Shown here: one piece after another, positions 1 through 7,354 of the stretch | Layout of the letters: every line of letters starts with the position of its first letter | Numbering within the stretch: the stretch's first letter is position 1 | Assembly: GCA_015222065.1 (NCBI GenBank) | Contig: JADFUQ010000034.1 | Location: 1 to 18,281, forward strand | Direction: 5' to 3' | Length of the DNA: 18,281 bases | From: Bacteroidota bacterium | GTDB lineage: Bacteria; Bacteroidota; Bacteroidia; Bacteroidales; VadinHA17 | Made by a program: the position numbers and the translations under genes | The notes under the pieces: model-generated | Seen by the model: only the letters and a program-made list of their open reading frames with translations | Told to the model about the DNA's origin: nothing | Database searches by the model: none

Positions 1-220
1 CAAAAACACAAAGATACACAAAAACTAAAGTGATGAAAATAAGCCCTTTGTGAATCTTAGTGACTTAGTGTTTTAGTGGCATTTTCTTTTTTTTGACTTT
101 TTAGAGCGGACTCAATGTTAGAATATTGAAAGAGGCAAGGGGGACAAATTTTTATTGCTATTGTCTTTGTGATTGCCTGACCGACTGCCGATTGTTGACT
201 GAAGACTGCCGACTGATTAG
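1..220. other. Intergenic region with two phased short-repeat phrases
   Basis: No gene is visible here. Positions 6-32 carry CACAAAG- and CTAAAGTG-like words, and 46-79 carry the reverse-complement type of word, with TAGTG at 58-62, 66-70 and 74-78, exactly 8 nt apart. The two halves could pair imperfectly. Positions 183-217 hold five consecutive heptamers of GACTGCC type, ending three bases before the stop codon of the sulfatase-like gene on the minus strand. The stretch between (about 85-170) shows no recognisable element. Confidence 0.6.
183..217 (+). repeat. Five tandem degenerate heptamers, GACTGCC family
   Basis: The units, read on the plus strand, are GACTGCC, GATTGTT, GACTGAA, GACTGCC and GACTGAT, contiguous with no slippage of the 7-nt step. 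Related units recur at 7205-7225 and, partly inverted, at 18054-18081. The array ends 3 nt from the minus-strand stop codon at 221-223. No open reading frame uses it. Confidence 0.75.
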
Positions 221-2083
221 TTATTTATCAAGGAAATCCTGATATGTCCTTTGCAAGTAAACGCTTCCCTGAAAAGGAGTTTTGCTTTTCCCCTCCCCTT
301 CTTCAAGAATCAGCCGGTGGTTGATATTATCAAATACCTGGACAAGGGTATCGGTAACAAATCCCCAGCCGTCATTAAAAGTGTAAAATGCAAAAGATCG
401 GGATTCACTTGCAAAAAGGTCTTTTGAAAAAGGATAATCTTTATTCATATTAAGCTGACCAAAAAGTGTTTGGGGAATATCTGTTTGAGAACCAAACTTT
501 AATACTTTTCTGCCCCCATTCTTAATAGCTCCCCCAATCCAGATCATAGGAATCCTGAATTTTTCCAGTGCGTAAACAGGACTATTCCCCGGATTACGTG
601 CTCCGTGGTCTGCAATCAGAATTACCAGGGTGTTATCCCACCAGGGTTGTGTCTTTGCTGCCTTAATAAAATTTCCGAGACTTTTATCAGTGTAATATAC
701 AGAATTCAGAAACCGATGTTCTTCGTCTCTGCCATGTATAAACGTCTCCATGGGTACATCAAATGGTTCATGACTGCTAAGAGTAAGGACAACCGAGAAA
801 AACGGTTCAGTGCAATTATTAAGCCCATTCAATACCTTGTTAAAGAGAATATGATCGTGCACCCCCCATTTTGATGTTCTGAATTCAGGGTCAAAATCAT
901 CAATTGTTACCATTGAACTGAAGTTTGAATTGACAAGATAGGATCGAAAGTTGGCAAAGTCAATTGTACCACCATAAAAAAAGGAAGTAAAATATCCTGT
1001 TTCTTCTAAATCGTAAGCTAAATTAGGAAGCTTTGAATTTTTCCCGGTAAATTTGATTATTGATTTGGTTGGCTGTGAAGGATAACCGCTAAGAATGCCC
1101 ACAATTCCTTTATCAGTACGATCACCGGTAGCAAAAAAATTAGTAAACAGTATTCCTTCTTTTATAAGTTTGTCAATATTCGGGGTAGCACATCTTTTAT
1201 CACCCATAGCACCTATCACCTTAGCCGTAAAGCTTTCAAGGGTGATTATCAGTATATTGGGATTATCAGCATAAATAACCTTCTCCACATAACCATCAGA
1301 TTTATCAAGCTTTTCAACAAAATCCTCAGCCTGCTTATCCGAAACAACTTTATATTTATTCTCACTTTCGTTAAGGTTTGCAAATGAATAGCCAAGATTC
1401 CAATGCACATTTACAGCGGCATGATTCAGAAAAGGATTCTTATGAAAAAACACCATACCTACATTAGCGGGAGCAATTCCCAAACCACCACGTATAGGAA
1501 TAATAAGAAAGGCAAAAAGGAAAATAAAAATCCCGGCAACGGCAAAATTTCCAGACTTCAGATTTCTGATAACAGGTGTAATCCATTTTCTGTAAGAAAT
1601 CCAAAACACGGTAAGCATAATAATCCCAACCACCAACTGTTTCAAAACAGTCCATATCTTCACCGACGCAAACATCTCCTTTGTTGTATCTATATAATTG
1701 AAAGCAGTATGATCAAGCCGGTAGCCCCAGTATTTGTATAATTCTACATCAACAATAACGACAAAGACAGCCAGAAAAAGAAAAAGAAAAGTATAAATGT
1801 CCATAAATACAGCATACCATTTCCCTCTAAAGATTGACCCGGCAGCCATTACCAGGAAAGGCAGAACGAGGAGATAAGCAGTTGACGACAGGTCGAGTTT
1901 GAAACCATGAATAAAAGATGCCATTAAATTGAGCAAGCTGCAATCCAGTGAGCTATCAAACTGATAGACAAGAAAAAGTATCCTGACAACTTCAAAAAAA
2001 GTCAACCAGAAAATAAAATATAGAAGGAAATACTTAAGCCGGAGTAACAAATCGTTTCTCATAATTTTACGCTCAGACAACAT
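221..2083 (-). CDS. Membrane-anchored LTA synthase / MdoB-family sulfatase-fold enzyme
   Basis: A 620-residue protein with about five hydrophobic segments (roughly residues 17-40, 66-84, 92-112, 145-163 and 178-196), followed by an alkaline-phosphatase/sulfatase-fold catalytic domain (about 273-560), expected outside the cytoplasmic membrane. Visible metal and catalytic positions are E283 in TLES, T323 in GDRTDKG (the nucleophile position of this family), W406-G407, D410, H438 and D492-H493 in ADHG. Family members transfer phosphoglycerol or phosphoethanolamine-type groups onto envelope polymers or lipids. Since Bacteroidota are not known for lipoteichoic acid, the acceptor here is unknown. 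It is the last gene of an operon, starting 11 nt after the cysQ stop. The first ATG was chosen; a second ATG at residue 8 (position 2062) is equally possible. The family assignment is firm, the substrate is not. Confidence 0.85.
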   Translation of the reverse strand: MLSERKIMRNDLLLRLKYFLLYFIFWLTFFEVVRILFLVYQFDSSLDCSLLNLMASFIHGFKLDLSSTAYLLVLPFLVMAAGSIFRGKWYAVFMDIYTFLFLFLAVFVVIVDVELYKYWGYRLDHTAFNYIDTTKEMFASVKIWTVLKQLVVGIIMLTVFWISYRKWITPVIRNLKSGNFAVAGIFIFLFAFLIIPIRGGLGIAPANVGMVFFHKNPFLNHAAVNVHWNLGYSFANLNESENKYKVVSDKQAEDFVEKLDKSDGYVEKVIYADNPNILIITLESFTAKVIGAMGDKRCATPNIDKLIKEGILFTNFFATGDRTDKGIVGILSGYPSQPTKSIIKFTGKNSKLPNLAYDLEETGYFTSFFYGGTIDFANFRSYLVNSNFSSMVTIDDFDPEFRTSKWGVHDHILFNKVLNGLNNCTEPFFSVVLTLSSHEPFDVPMETFIHGRDEEHRFLNSVYYTDKSLGNFIKAAKTQPWWDNTLVILIADHGARNPGNSPVYALEKFRIPMIWIGGAIKNGGRKVLKFGSQTDIPQTLFGQLNMNKDYPFSKDLFASESRSFAFYTFNDGWGFVTDTLVQVFDNINHRLILEEGEGKSKTPFQGSVYLQRTYQDFLDK

Positions 2084-2094
2084 TTAAAGCCAAT

Positions 2095-2916
2095 CTATTT
2101 AAACGCACATGACCTGACAACAAACCAGGGATTAAGCAAATCCGGTTTGTTATAAACCAACGATTCGCCAGTATCGAACTGCAAAACCGAACAATCTGCA
2201 TACAATGCAATAGCGTGGCCGGCAGCAGTATCCCACTCCATGGTTGGCCCAAGCCGCGGATAAATATCTGCTTTACCATCAGCAACCATGCAAATTTTAA
2301 GTGAACTGCCCTTTGTCACCACCTCAGCTTCTCCATATTCCTGTTGCAGTTTCTTAAAATAATCTTTTGTCTCAGAAGACAAATGTGAACGGCTGCCTAC
2401 AATGCGAAAATTTTTAATTATTTTGTTTGCCTCGATTTTTTCGGCCCTTGCCAGCAACTTGTCTAAAGAAGAAAAGAAATCCTTGTCAGGAACATTCTCT
2501 ATTTTGTACGAGCCTGTTTGCTTTTCGGCAAAATAGAGTTGTTTATAAACAGGAACGAAAACAACTCCCATAACCGGTGTTTGCTTCTCAATAAGTGCAA
2601 TATTTACCGTGAACTCTCCATTTCTCTTAATAAATTCCTTGGTTCCATCCAACGGATCTACCAACCAGTATCTCTTCCATTTTGACCTTTCTTCAAAAGG
2701 AGTCTTTTTACCCTCTTCACTGAAATATGGGATACCTGTAGCTGAAAGTATCTCGTTTATAAGATTATCCGCTTTTCTGTCGGCTAACGTTAACGGAGAC
2801 TTATCTTCTTTAAATTGTACTTCATAATCCTCTGAGTTATAGACCTCCAGTATCTCCTCTCCTGCTCTAAGGGAAGCATGAACTGCATCCAAAAGCAGTT
2901 TATCCTTTTCTCTCAT
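2095..2916 (-). CDS. cysQ: 3'(2'),5'-bisphosphate nucleotidase CysQ
   Basis: A 273-residue inositol-monophosphatase-fold enzyme that removes the 3'-phosphate from PAP (and PAPS) formed during sulfate activation. The lithium-sensitive phosphatase signatures are all present: SEE at 66-68, DPLDGT at 87-92 followed by KEFIKRNGEFTVNIAL, and EWDTAAGHA with D229 near the C terminus. Length matches CysQ. It lies 16 nt downstream of the SLC13 permease and 11 nt upstream of the sulfatase-like gene, so the three are very probably co-transcribed. Pairing with an SLC13 permease is the arrangement expected of sulfate-assimilation loci, although no cysD, cysN or cysC is in the window. The start ATG at 2916 is the only reasonable one. 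A general inositol phosphatase is the less likely alternative. Confidence 0.9.
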   Translation of the reverse strand: MREKDKLLLDAVHASLRAGEEILEVYNSEDYEVQFKEDKSPLTLADRKADNLINEILSATGIPYFSEEGKKTPFEERSKWKRYWLVDPLDGTKEFIKRNGEFTVNIALIEKQTPVMGVVFVPVYKQLYFAEKQTGSYKIENVPDKDFFSSLDKLLARAEKIEANKIIKNFRIVGSRSHLSSETKDYFKKLQQEYGEAEVVTKGSSLKICMVADGKADIYPRLGPTMEWDTAAGHAIALYADCSVLQFDTGESLVYNKPDLLNPWFVVRSCAFK

Positions 2917-2932
2917 AATTTATTATTAATAA

Positions 2933-4711
2933 TTAAAAATAAATTAAGCTCAAAATTGTAACTGTCACAAACATATAGATCATAGTAAGCGGGAAACCTA
3001 CTTTAAAAAAGTCTTTAAAACTATAACCTCCCGGACCATATACCATGAGATTAGTCTGGTATCCGACCGGTGTCATAAAATTAGCTGCTGCAGCATAAGC
3101 TACAACAAGAATAAACGGCATATATGGCAACTCAAGGTTTACTGCCATTGTCAGTGAAATTGGAAAAATAATTGCCACAGCTGCTTTATTTGTAATATAT
3201 GCTCCCATAAATGCTGTTATCAGGTATATACCAAACAGGATACCTATTTTGCCAAAAGGGATAAAAATATTAATGAAAAAGTTAGCAACCAGGTCTGCCG
3301 CTCCTGATTTAATCATGGCTGTACCTAATGCAAGTGACATAACAATAATGAGAGCAAGGTCATAATCAATACCTTTAGGAAGATCTTTCGGATTAGTAAC
3401 CTTCATAACAAGTGAAGCCAGAAGCAAAACTATAAGACCCATAAATAATGGAATAATATGTAATGCTGAAAGAATAATAGATGAAATCAAACCACCGACC
3501 AGTACGGGAATTTTATAGGCTTCAAAACGCTGAAAGGTTTTTACTTTTGAAATATAAAAAAAATCTCCTGTGTCTCTTGATCTGCTTATAAAATCATCGC
3601 CTGAATACAATAACAAAACATCACCTGCCTTTAAAACAACATCCCGGAGTTTACTTTCAATTTTTTCTTCATTCCTGTGAACACCGATAACTGCAGCATC
3701 AAATTTTGCACGGAAGTTTATTTTATTTAGACTTTTATTAATAAGAGATGAGTTATGTGAAATAACAATTTCCACAATCTCGGTTTTTTTCTTCCTTCTT
3801 AACATACCCACTGAGGGGATAGAAAGTCCTAAATTTCTATCAATAAGATCAGTAACCTTATCTGTATTACCGGCAAAAACAAGAATATCACTTTCGGCCA
3901 GAATAAGACTATTTGAAACTACAAAAATCTTTTTTTCATTTCTTTGTATTTCAACAAGGTACAATCCTTTTAAATCCCTAAGTCCAGATTCCCCGACATT
4001 TTTTCCTATTAGCTTTGATTTTTTACGTATTTGGGTTTCAATTATATAGTTCCGGTTTGTTCCCTGCATATTATCCAATGGTTGCTTCCTTTCAGGTAGC
4101 AACCTGTAACCCCAAAACATAAAATATAAGTATCCAATAATAATCATGGGAAGTCCAACCCAGATAAAATCAAAAATATTCAAAGGTCCAAGATCTTGCA
4201 CAATAGTCTGATCAACAACCAGACCACTAACAATTAAATTAGTAGAGGTACCGATTAAAGTGGCACATCCCCCTAAAATAGCTGCATATGAAAGGGGAAT
4301 AAGAAATTTTGATGGTGAGACTTCATTTCGCTTGCACCAGTTATTTACATAAGGCATCATTACTGCAACAAGGGGAGTATTATTGAGGAAAGCAGAAAAG
4401 CCGGCTACCACCAACATCATACGGTTTAGAAATCCCTTGTAGCTTTTTGCACCTGAAAATATTTTTTCAAACATATTATCAATTACTGCTGTACGCCGGA
4501 TAATATCACCAAAAAGAAGTAACATGATTATCACTGCAATCTGCTCATTGGCAAAACCACTCAGTATCTCACGTGGTGTAAGAACACCGAAAAAACCAAG
4601 TACTACTACAGCTACCAGGAAAGTAAAAGTTGCTCCAAGTATTTCCAGGTATAGGGAAATAATAATGAAGAGAATAATAACCAGAACAAGAATAAGCTGA
4701 AAACTAATCAT
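2933..4711 (-). CDS. SLC13-family anion permease with paired TrkA-C (RCK_C) domains
   Basis: A 592-residue polytopic transporter. The N-terminal half has a cluster of hydrophobic helices with the hairpin motifs NNTPLVA (about 110-116) and GTSTNLI (154-160). A soluble stretch at about 225-385 resembles two tandem TrkA-C domains (for example ESDILVFAGNTDKV and KAGDVLLLYSGDDF). The C-terminal half repeats the transporter fold with TNKAAVAIIFP and a second substrate-loop motif, PVGYQTNLMVYGPGGY. This architecture is that of bacterial/algal SLC13-type permeases that import sulfate or dicarboxylates. The immediate downstream cysQ makes sulfate the best guess, but the sequence alone does not fix the substrate. 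It is the first gene of the three-gene minus-strand operon. Confidence 0.87.
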   Translation of the reverse strand: MISFQLILVLVIILFIIISLYLEILGATFTFLVAVVVLGFFGVLTPREILSGFANEQIAVIIMLLLFGDIIRRTAVIDNMFEKIFSGAKSYKGFLNRMMLVVAGFSAFLNNTPLVAVMMPYVNNWCKRNEVSPSKFLIPLSYAAILGGCATLIGTSTNLIVSGLVVDQTIVQDLGPLNIFDFIWVGLPMIIIGYLYFMFWGYRLLPERKQPLDNMQGTNRNYIIETQIRKKSKLIGKNVGESGLRDLKGLYLVEIQRNEKKIFVVSNSLILAESDILVFAGNTDKVTDLIDRNLGLSIPSVGMLRRKKKTEIVEIVISHNSSLINKSLNKINFRAKFDAAVIGVHRNEEKIESKLRDVVLKAGDVLLLYSGDDFISRSRDTGDFFYISKVKTFQRFEAYKIPVLVGGLISSIILSALHIIPLFMGLIVLLLASLVMKVTNPKDLPKGIDYDLALIIVMSLALGTAMIKSGAADLVANFFINIFIPFGKIGILFGIYLITAFMGAYITNKAAVAIIFPISLTMAVNLELPYMPFILVVAYAAAANFMTPVGYQTNLMVYGPGGYSFKDFFKVGFPLTMIYMFVTVTILSLIYF

Positions 4712-4774
4712 AAAATTCTACCCGGCAATTTTTTATTAAAGTGAGATAAGAAATAAAACAGCCCCTCTAAGCAC

Positions 4775-4782
4775 CAAAATTA
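4775..4782 (-). promoter_or_regulatory. Possible Bacteroidota -7 box for the SLC13-cysQ operon
   Basis: On the minus strand this reads TAATTTTG, matching TAnnTTTG. A second match (TAGTTTTG) lies at 4793-4800. A transcript starting just past the first box would have a leader of roughly 55-60 nt before the ATG at 4711. No convincing -33 TTTG at the usual 19-21 nt distance was found; the nearest is 25 nt away. In AT-rich DNA such matches occur by chance. Confidence 0.3.
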
Positions 4783-4895
4783 GAAAAATAATCAAAACTA
4801 TGAACCTCAAAACAAAGCTATGTAAATAAATTCGGGAATATAGGCTACATGGTTAACCTTACTTTTTTCTCCGTAATAACGAAAATAAAGTAGGA

Positions 4896-5447
4896 TCAAA
4901 CATCAAGCCTGTTAACAAAGGGAAGATAAGTCATAAAATCAGCATGATGCACGATATATGCCTCAGTTGATCTTTTCACAAGGTCACCTTCAGCAGCATG
5001 GGTTGCAATTATATGACAAACTTCAGGAGGTACACCACATTCCTCGGCTAGTGAAACCCCGGAGAAAGGATGACGTAAATATTTACCATACTTGCTCTGA
5101 ACAGTTTTTCCATTCTCATCAAGCTCGTACTCAAGAAGTTTGCCTACATCAGCAAGAATGGCGCCTGAGATGAGAACATCCATATCAATGGGCAGTTCTT
5201 CACCAAAAAAACTTTGAATATTCTCACCACTTTCCTGTGCTATATTTACTACACATCTTTTGTGTGCCATGAAACTAACTTTTAAATCAGCTCCGGCTTT
5301 TAAGGTAAAGGGTATTTTTTCCAGATCCTCCGGACTCAAAACACTTTTTTCCAATGCGATTTCCCATGTTTTTGCTGTCTTCTCTCTCAACTCATCATCA
5401 TTGATCCAATTCAGTTCAGGCCAGATTCTCAAAACTTCCTTTTTCAT
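4896..5447 (-). CDS. HD-domain phosphohydrolase-like protein with Ala replacing the HD histidine
   Basis: A 183-residue HD-superfamily protein. Likely metal-site positions are H62 (MAHKR), then ILADVGKLLEYE at 97-108 where the family normally has HD, then H126 (RHPFSG), H145/H150 (HIIATHAAEG), H167-H168 and D170 (HHAD). The doublet is A99-D100: the DNA reads GCT GAT on the minus strand, so the histidine is absent in this copy while the aspartate and the following GK are kept. HD proteins usually cleave phosphomonoesters or nucleotides using one or two metals. With one ligand missing this could be mononuclear, altered or inactive. The gene stands alone, 184 nt from the SLC13 start and 161 nt from the isocitrate dehydrogenase stop. 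The substrate is unknown. Confidence 0.75.
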   Translation of the reverse strand: MKKEVLRIWPELNWINDDELREKTAKTWEIALEKSVLSPEDLEKIPFTLKAGADLKVSFMAHKRCVVNIAQESGENIQSFFGEELPIDMDVLISGAILADVGKLLEYELDENGKTVQSKYGKYLRHPFSGVSLAEECGVPPEVCHIIATHAAEGDLVKRSTEAYIVHHADFMTYLPFVNRLDV

Positions 5448-5466
5448 TATTTCAATGTTAAATGTT

Positions 5467-5494
5467 GCTATTAGCTTTTAGCTGTTAGCTATTA
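5467..5494 (+). repeat. Four tandem heptamers, GCTATTA family
   Basis: The units are GCTATTA, GCTTTTA, GCTGTTA and GCTATTA, contiguous and in exact 7-nt phase. They lie 20 nt upstream of the HD-domain gene's start codon (minus strand). No other copy of this phrase was noticed in the window. Confidence 0.7.
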
Positions 5495-5511
5495 GTAAAT
5501 TAACGCATTTT

Positions 5512-5608
5512 TTCCATTACTCCACTCTTCCAATATTCCATTCTTCCTCTCTTCCTCTCTTCCCATTATTCCACCATTCCACTATTCCATCATTCCATTC
5601 TTCCATTC
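5512..5608 (+). repeat. Twelve TTCC-type units on an 8-nt step
   Basis: TTCC (once CTCC) begins at 5512, 5520, 5528, 5536, 5544, 5552, 5560, 5569, 5577, 5585, 5593 and 5601: ten steps of 8 nt and one of 9. The four bases between vary among ATTA, ACTC, AATA, ATTC and similar. The array runs into the isocitrate dehydrogenase stop codon (minus strand, 5609-5611), and the next partial unit overlaps it. Related arrays lie at 8813-8836 (inverted) and 10130-10210. Confidence 0.75.
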
Positions 5609-6805
5609 TTAACCCAACATCGCAATAATAGCATCAGCCATTTGTTCAGTTGATGAGGCACCTTTTTCAATAACATCCGGCTGCCCGGACATTTTCATCA
5701 TATCGTAGGTTCTGATCTTTCCTTCAAGAATCACTTTGGTAATAGCTTCCCTGACTTTTGTTGCAATTTGTTGCTCACCAATATAGTCCAGCATCATACA
5801 TGACGACTCTATCATAGCTATCGGATTAACTATTGAAACATTGTATCCGGCATATTTGGGTGCTGAACCATGTGTTGGCTCAAATACTGCGATCCCCTCT
5901 TCGGAAAACTGTGCACTGCATGCAAAACCAAGTCCGCCTATCAACCCTGCGAAACCATCTGATACAATATCACCGAACATGTTACCTGCAACTATAACAC
6001 CATAGTTTTCCGGATTTTTTGTAAGCCACATCATCTGGGCGTCAATATTTGTATTCCAAAGTTCAATATCAGGGAAATCACTTTTTTGAATTTCTCTTGC
6101 CAGCTTAAACATCATCCCTGAAGTCTCTCTAATAACATTTGGTTTCTCGCAAACAGTAACCGATCTATATTTATACTCACGGGCATGAACAAATGCTGCA
6201 CGAAGGATTCGCTCTGTAGCTTTCTTTGAGAATATCCTGGTTGAAACCGATAGCTCATTTTTAGGTTTATCACTAAAATTTTTTACAAATTTCGGATGTG
6301 TCATTAATGCCTCATACACCTTTTCAGGCGGATCAGTCCATTCAACTCCACCATACAGGCCTTCAGTATTTTGACGAAAAATAACAACATTAACTTCAGG
6401 TTCTTCAATGGTATTGTTTTTACCCCTGCGGATAAAATTTAACGGGTTCCCTTTATATGATTTGCATGGCCGGACACAAATATCCAGGTTAAAATGTTGT
6501 CGCAATCCAACTATCGGACTGGAATAAATATATCCCCTCCCCCGTAATGCCGGATCAAGTTCATCTGTAGCTTCATCCTTGGGTTTTGAAGTAATTGCTC
6601 CAAAAAGAGCTATCTTATGTTGTTTTAACAATTCAATTGTCCTGTCCGGTAATGGATTTCCCTCCTTTTTCCAGAATTCCCACCCGATATCCCCTTCAAT
6701 ATAATTAGCTTTGAAACCTGCTGCTTCAATTACCCTGATGGCTTGTTTCAATACCTGACTGCCAATTCCATCACCCGGTAATGTTACTATCGTTCTTTTT
6801 GACAT
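5609..6805 (-). CDS. icd: Isocitrate/isopropylmalate-family dehydrogenase, probably isocitrate dehydrogenase
   Basis: A 398-residue beta-decarboxylating dehydrogenase that should convert isocitrate to 2-oxoglutarate. Seen: LPGDGIG at 9-15; LRQHFNLDICVRPCKSYKG with substrate arginines R102 and R112; IFRQNTEGLYGGVEW with R144 and Y151; K221 in the CEKPN loop; D255; and the metal-site motif GDIVSDGFAGLIGG with D279 and D283. The cofactor loop is HGSAPKYAG: K317-Y318, plus V326 before NP and Y367 in TYD, occupy the positions that give NADP preference in E. coli Icd, while the last determinant is K371 rather than Arg. RQNTE instead of the commoner RENTE is a small deviation. The gene is alone on the minus strand, and its 3' end merges into an 8-nt repeat array. 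A homoisocitrate or isopropylmalate role is less likely, because the arginine pattern resembles Icd. Confidence 0.82.
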   Translation of the reverse strand: MSKRTIVTLPGDGIGSQVLKQAIRVIEAAGFKANYIEGDIGWEFWKKEGNPLPDRTIELLKQHKIALFGAITSKPKDEATDELDPALRGRGYIYSSPIVGLRQHFNLDICVRPCKSYKGNPLNFIRRGKNNTIEEPEVNVVIFRQNTEGLYGGVEWTDPPEKVYEALMTHPKFVKNFSDKPKNELSVSTRIFSKKATERILRAAFVHAREYKYRSVTVCEKPNVIRETSGMMFKLAREIQKSDFPDIELWNTNIDAQMMWLTKNPENYGVIVAGNMFGDIVSDGFAGLIGGLGFACSAQFSEEGIAVFEPTHGSAPKYAGYNVSIVNPIAMIESSCMMLDYIGEQQIATKVREAITKVILEGKIRTYDMMKMSGQPDVIEKGASSTEQMADAIIAMLG

Positions 6806-6877
6806 ATTTTTTTTTATTAGAAGAAACTTTGAAACTATTTAGAGTTTGTCTCTAAACTTTATATTTCGTTTATAAAT

Positions 6878-6905
6878 AAATAACAAATCTCAAAAAACAA
6901 ATAAC
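6878..6905 (+). repeat. Four tandem heptamers, AAATAAC family
   Basis: The units are AAATAAC, AAATCTC, AAAAAAC and AAATAAC, contiguous in 7-nt phase. The same phrase occurs inverted at 7035-7076 and direct at 18138-18172. Together with the inverted copy it could form a long imperfect hairpin of about 200 nt. Confidence 0.65.
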
Positions 6906-7034
6906 AACTTAACGAAGTGATCTCACGAACACTTTTTAAAATTAATTATTTTGTGAGTAAATAATACCCAATTTTGGAAAAAACAAAACCCAAACAGCAC
7001 ATATAAAATAATTTGTTTGATTTTTGAGCCATTA

Positions 7035-7076
7035 GAATTTGAGATTTATTTGTTATTTGGAGCTTGTTATTTGGTG
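7035..7076 (-). repeat. Inverted heptamer array, CAAATAA family
   Basis: Read on the minus strand the units are CAAATAA, CAAGCTC, CAAATAA and CAAATAA, followed by ATCTCAAATT. The tail matches the tail of the 18138-18172 array (AAATAAATC, then CCAAATTATAA), so the two sites share a longer ordered phrase rather than just a heptamer. Confidence 0.6.
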
Positions 7077-7171
7077 CTTATGTAATTAGAATAAAGTTAA
7101 AATAAAATAATCAGTATCTTACGTTTGGAATGATTAAATGAGTAAATAAGTAAATGTCTAAAATTCAAAAT

Positions 7172-7207
7172 GACTAATTTTATTATACTTTGCATTTTTA
7201 AGCCGAC
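7172..7207 (+). repeat. 36-nt dispersed repeat, copy 1
   Basis: It matches 18024-18059 at 32 of 36 positions in the same orientation, and both copies run directly into GACTGCC-type heptamers. The block contains the string TTATACTTTGC, promoter-like for Bacteroidota but with a 3-nt rather than 2-nt spacer between TA and TTTG. Confidence 0.6.
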
Positions 7208-7323
7208 TGCTGACTGCCGACTATTTTTCATTCATTATCCAGTGCCCGAAGATAATGATTTACTGTTGTTGTTAATATGTTAAATAAATGTTTTGCTTAC
7301 AAATTTAGTTTATTAAAAATCGT

Positions 7324-7331
7324 TACTTTTG
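7324..7331 (+). promoter_or_regulatory. Bacteroidota -7 box for pepD
   Basis: TACTTTTG fits TAnnTTTG. Transcription would begin near 7338, about 17 nt before the ATG at 7355. The box lies inside the upstream extension of the open frame (from 7277), which argues against the longer start. No clear -33 element was seen. Confidence 0.45.
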
Positions 7332-7354
7332 TTTTTAAGCTAAACCTATACATT

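Larger units (their letters stand above)
6806..7354. other. 549-nt divergent intergenic region with inverted repeat phrases
   Basis: This AT-rich gap separates the divergent isocitrate dehydrogenase and pepD genes. It contains an AAATAAC heptamer array on the plus strand (6878-6905) and an inverted counterpart (7035-7076), so the segment could fold back on itself. It also holds a 36-nt block (7172-7207) that recurs at 18024-18059, three GACTGCC-type heptamers (7205-7225) and a -7 promoter box for pepD (7324-7331). No coding sequence is credible here. Confidence 0.6.

Noticed and set aside
4857..4894. Possible terminator after the HD-domain gene (TACTTT / AAAGTA arms)
   Set aside because: Short arms, a long loop and no T-tract in the right place; chance is likely in AT-rich sequence.
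7277..7354. Upstream ATG start for pepD (26 extra residues)
   Set aside because: The extension overlaps a TAnnTTTG promoter box and is not PepD-like, while the ATG at 7355 gives the family's normal length.
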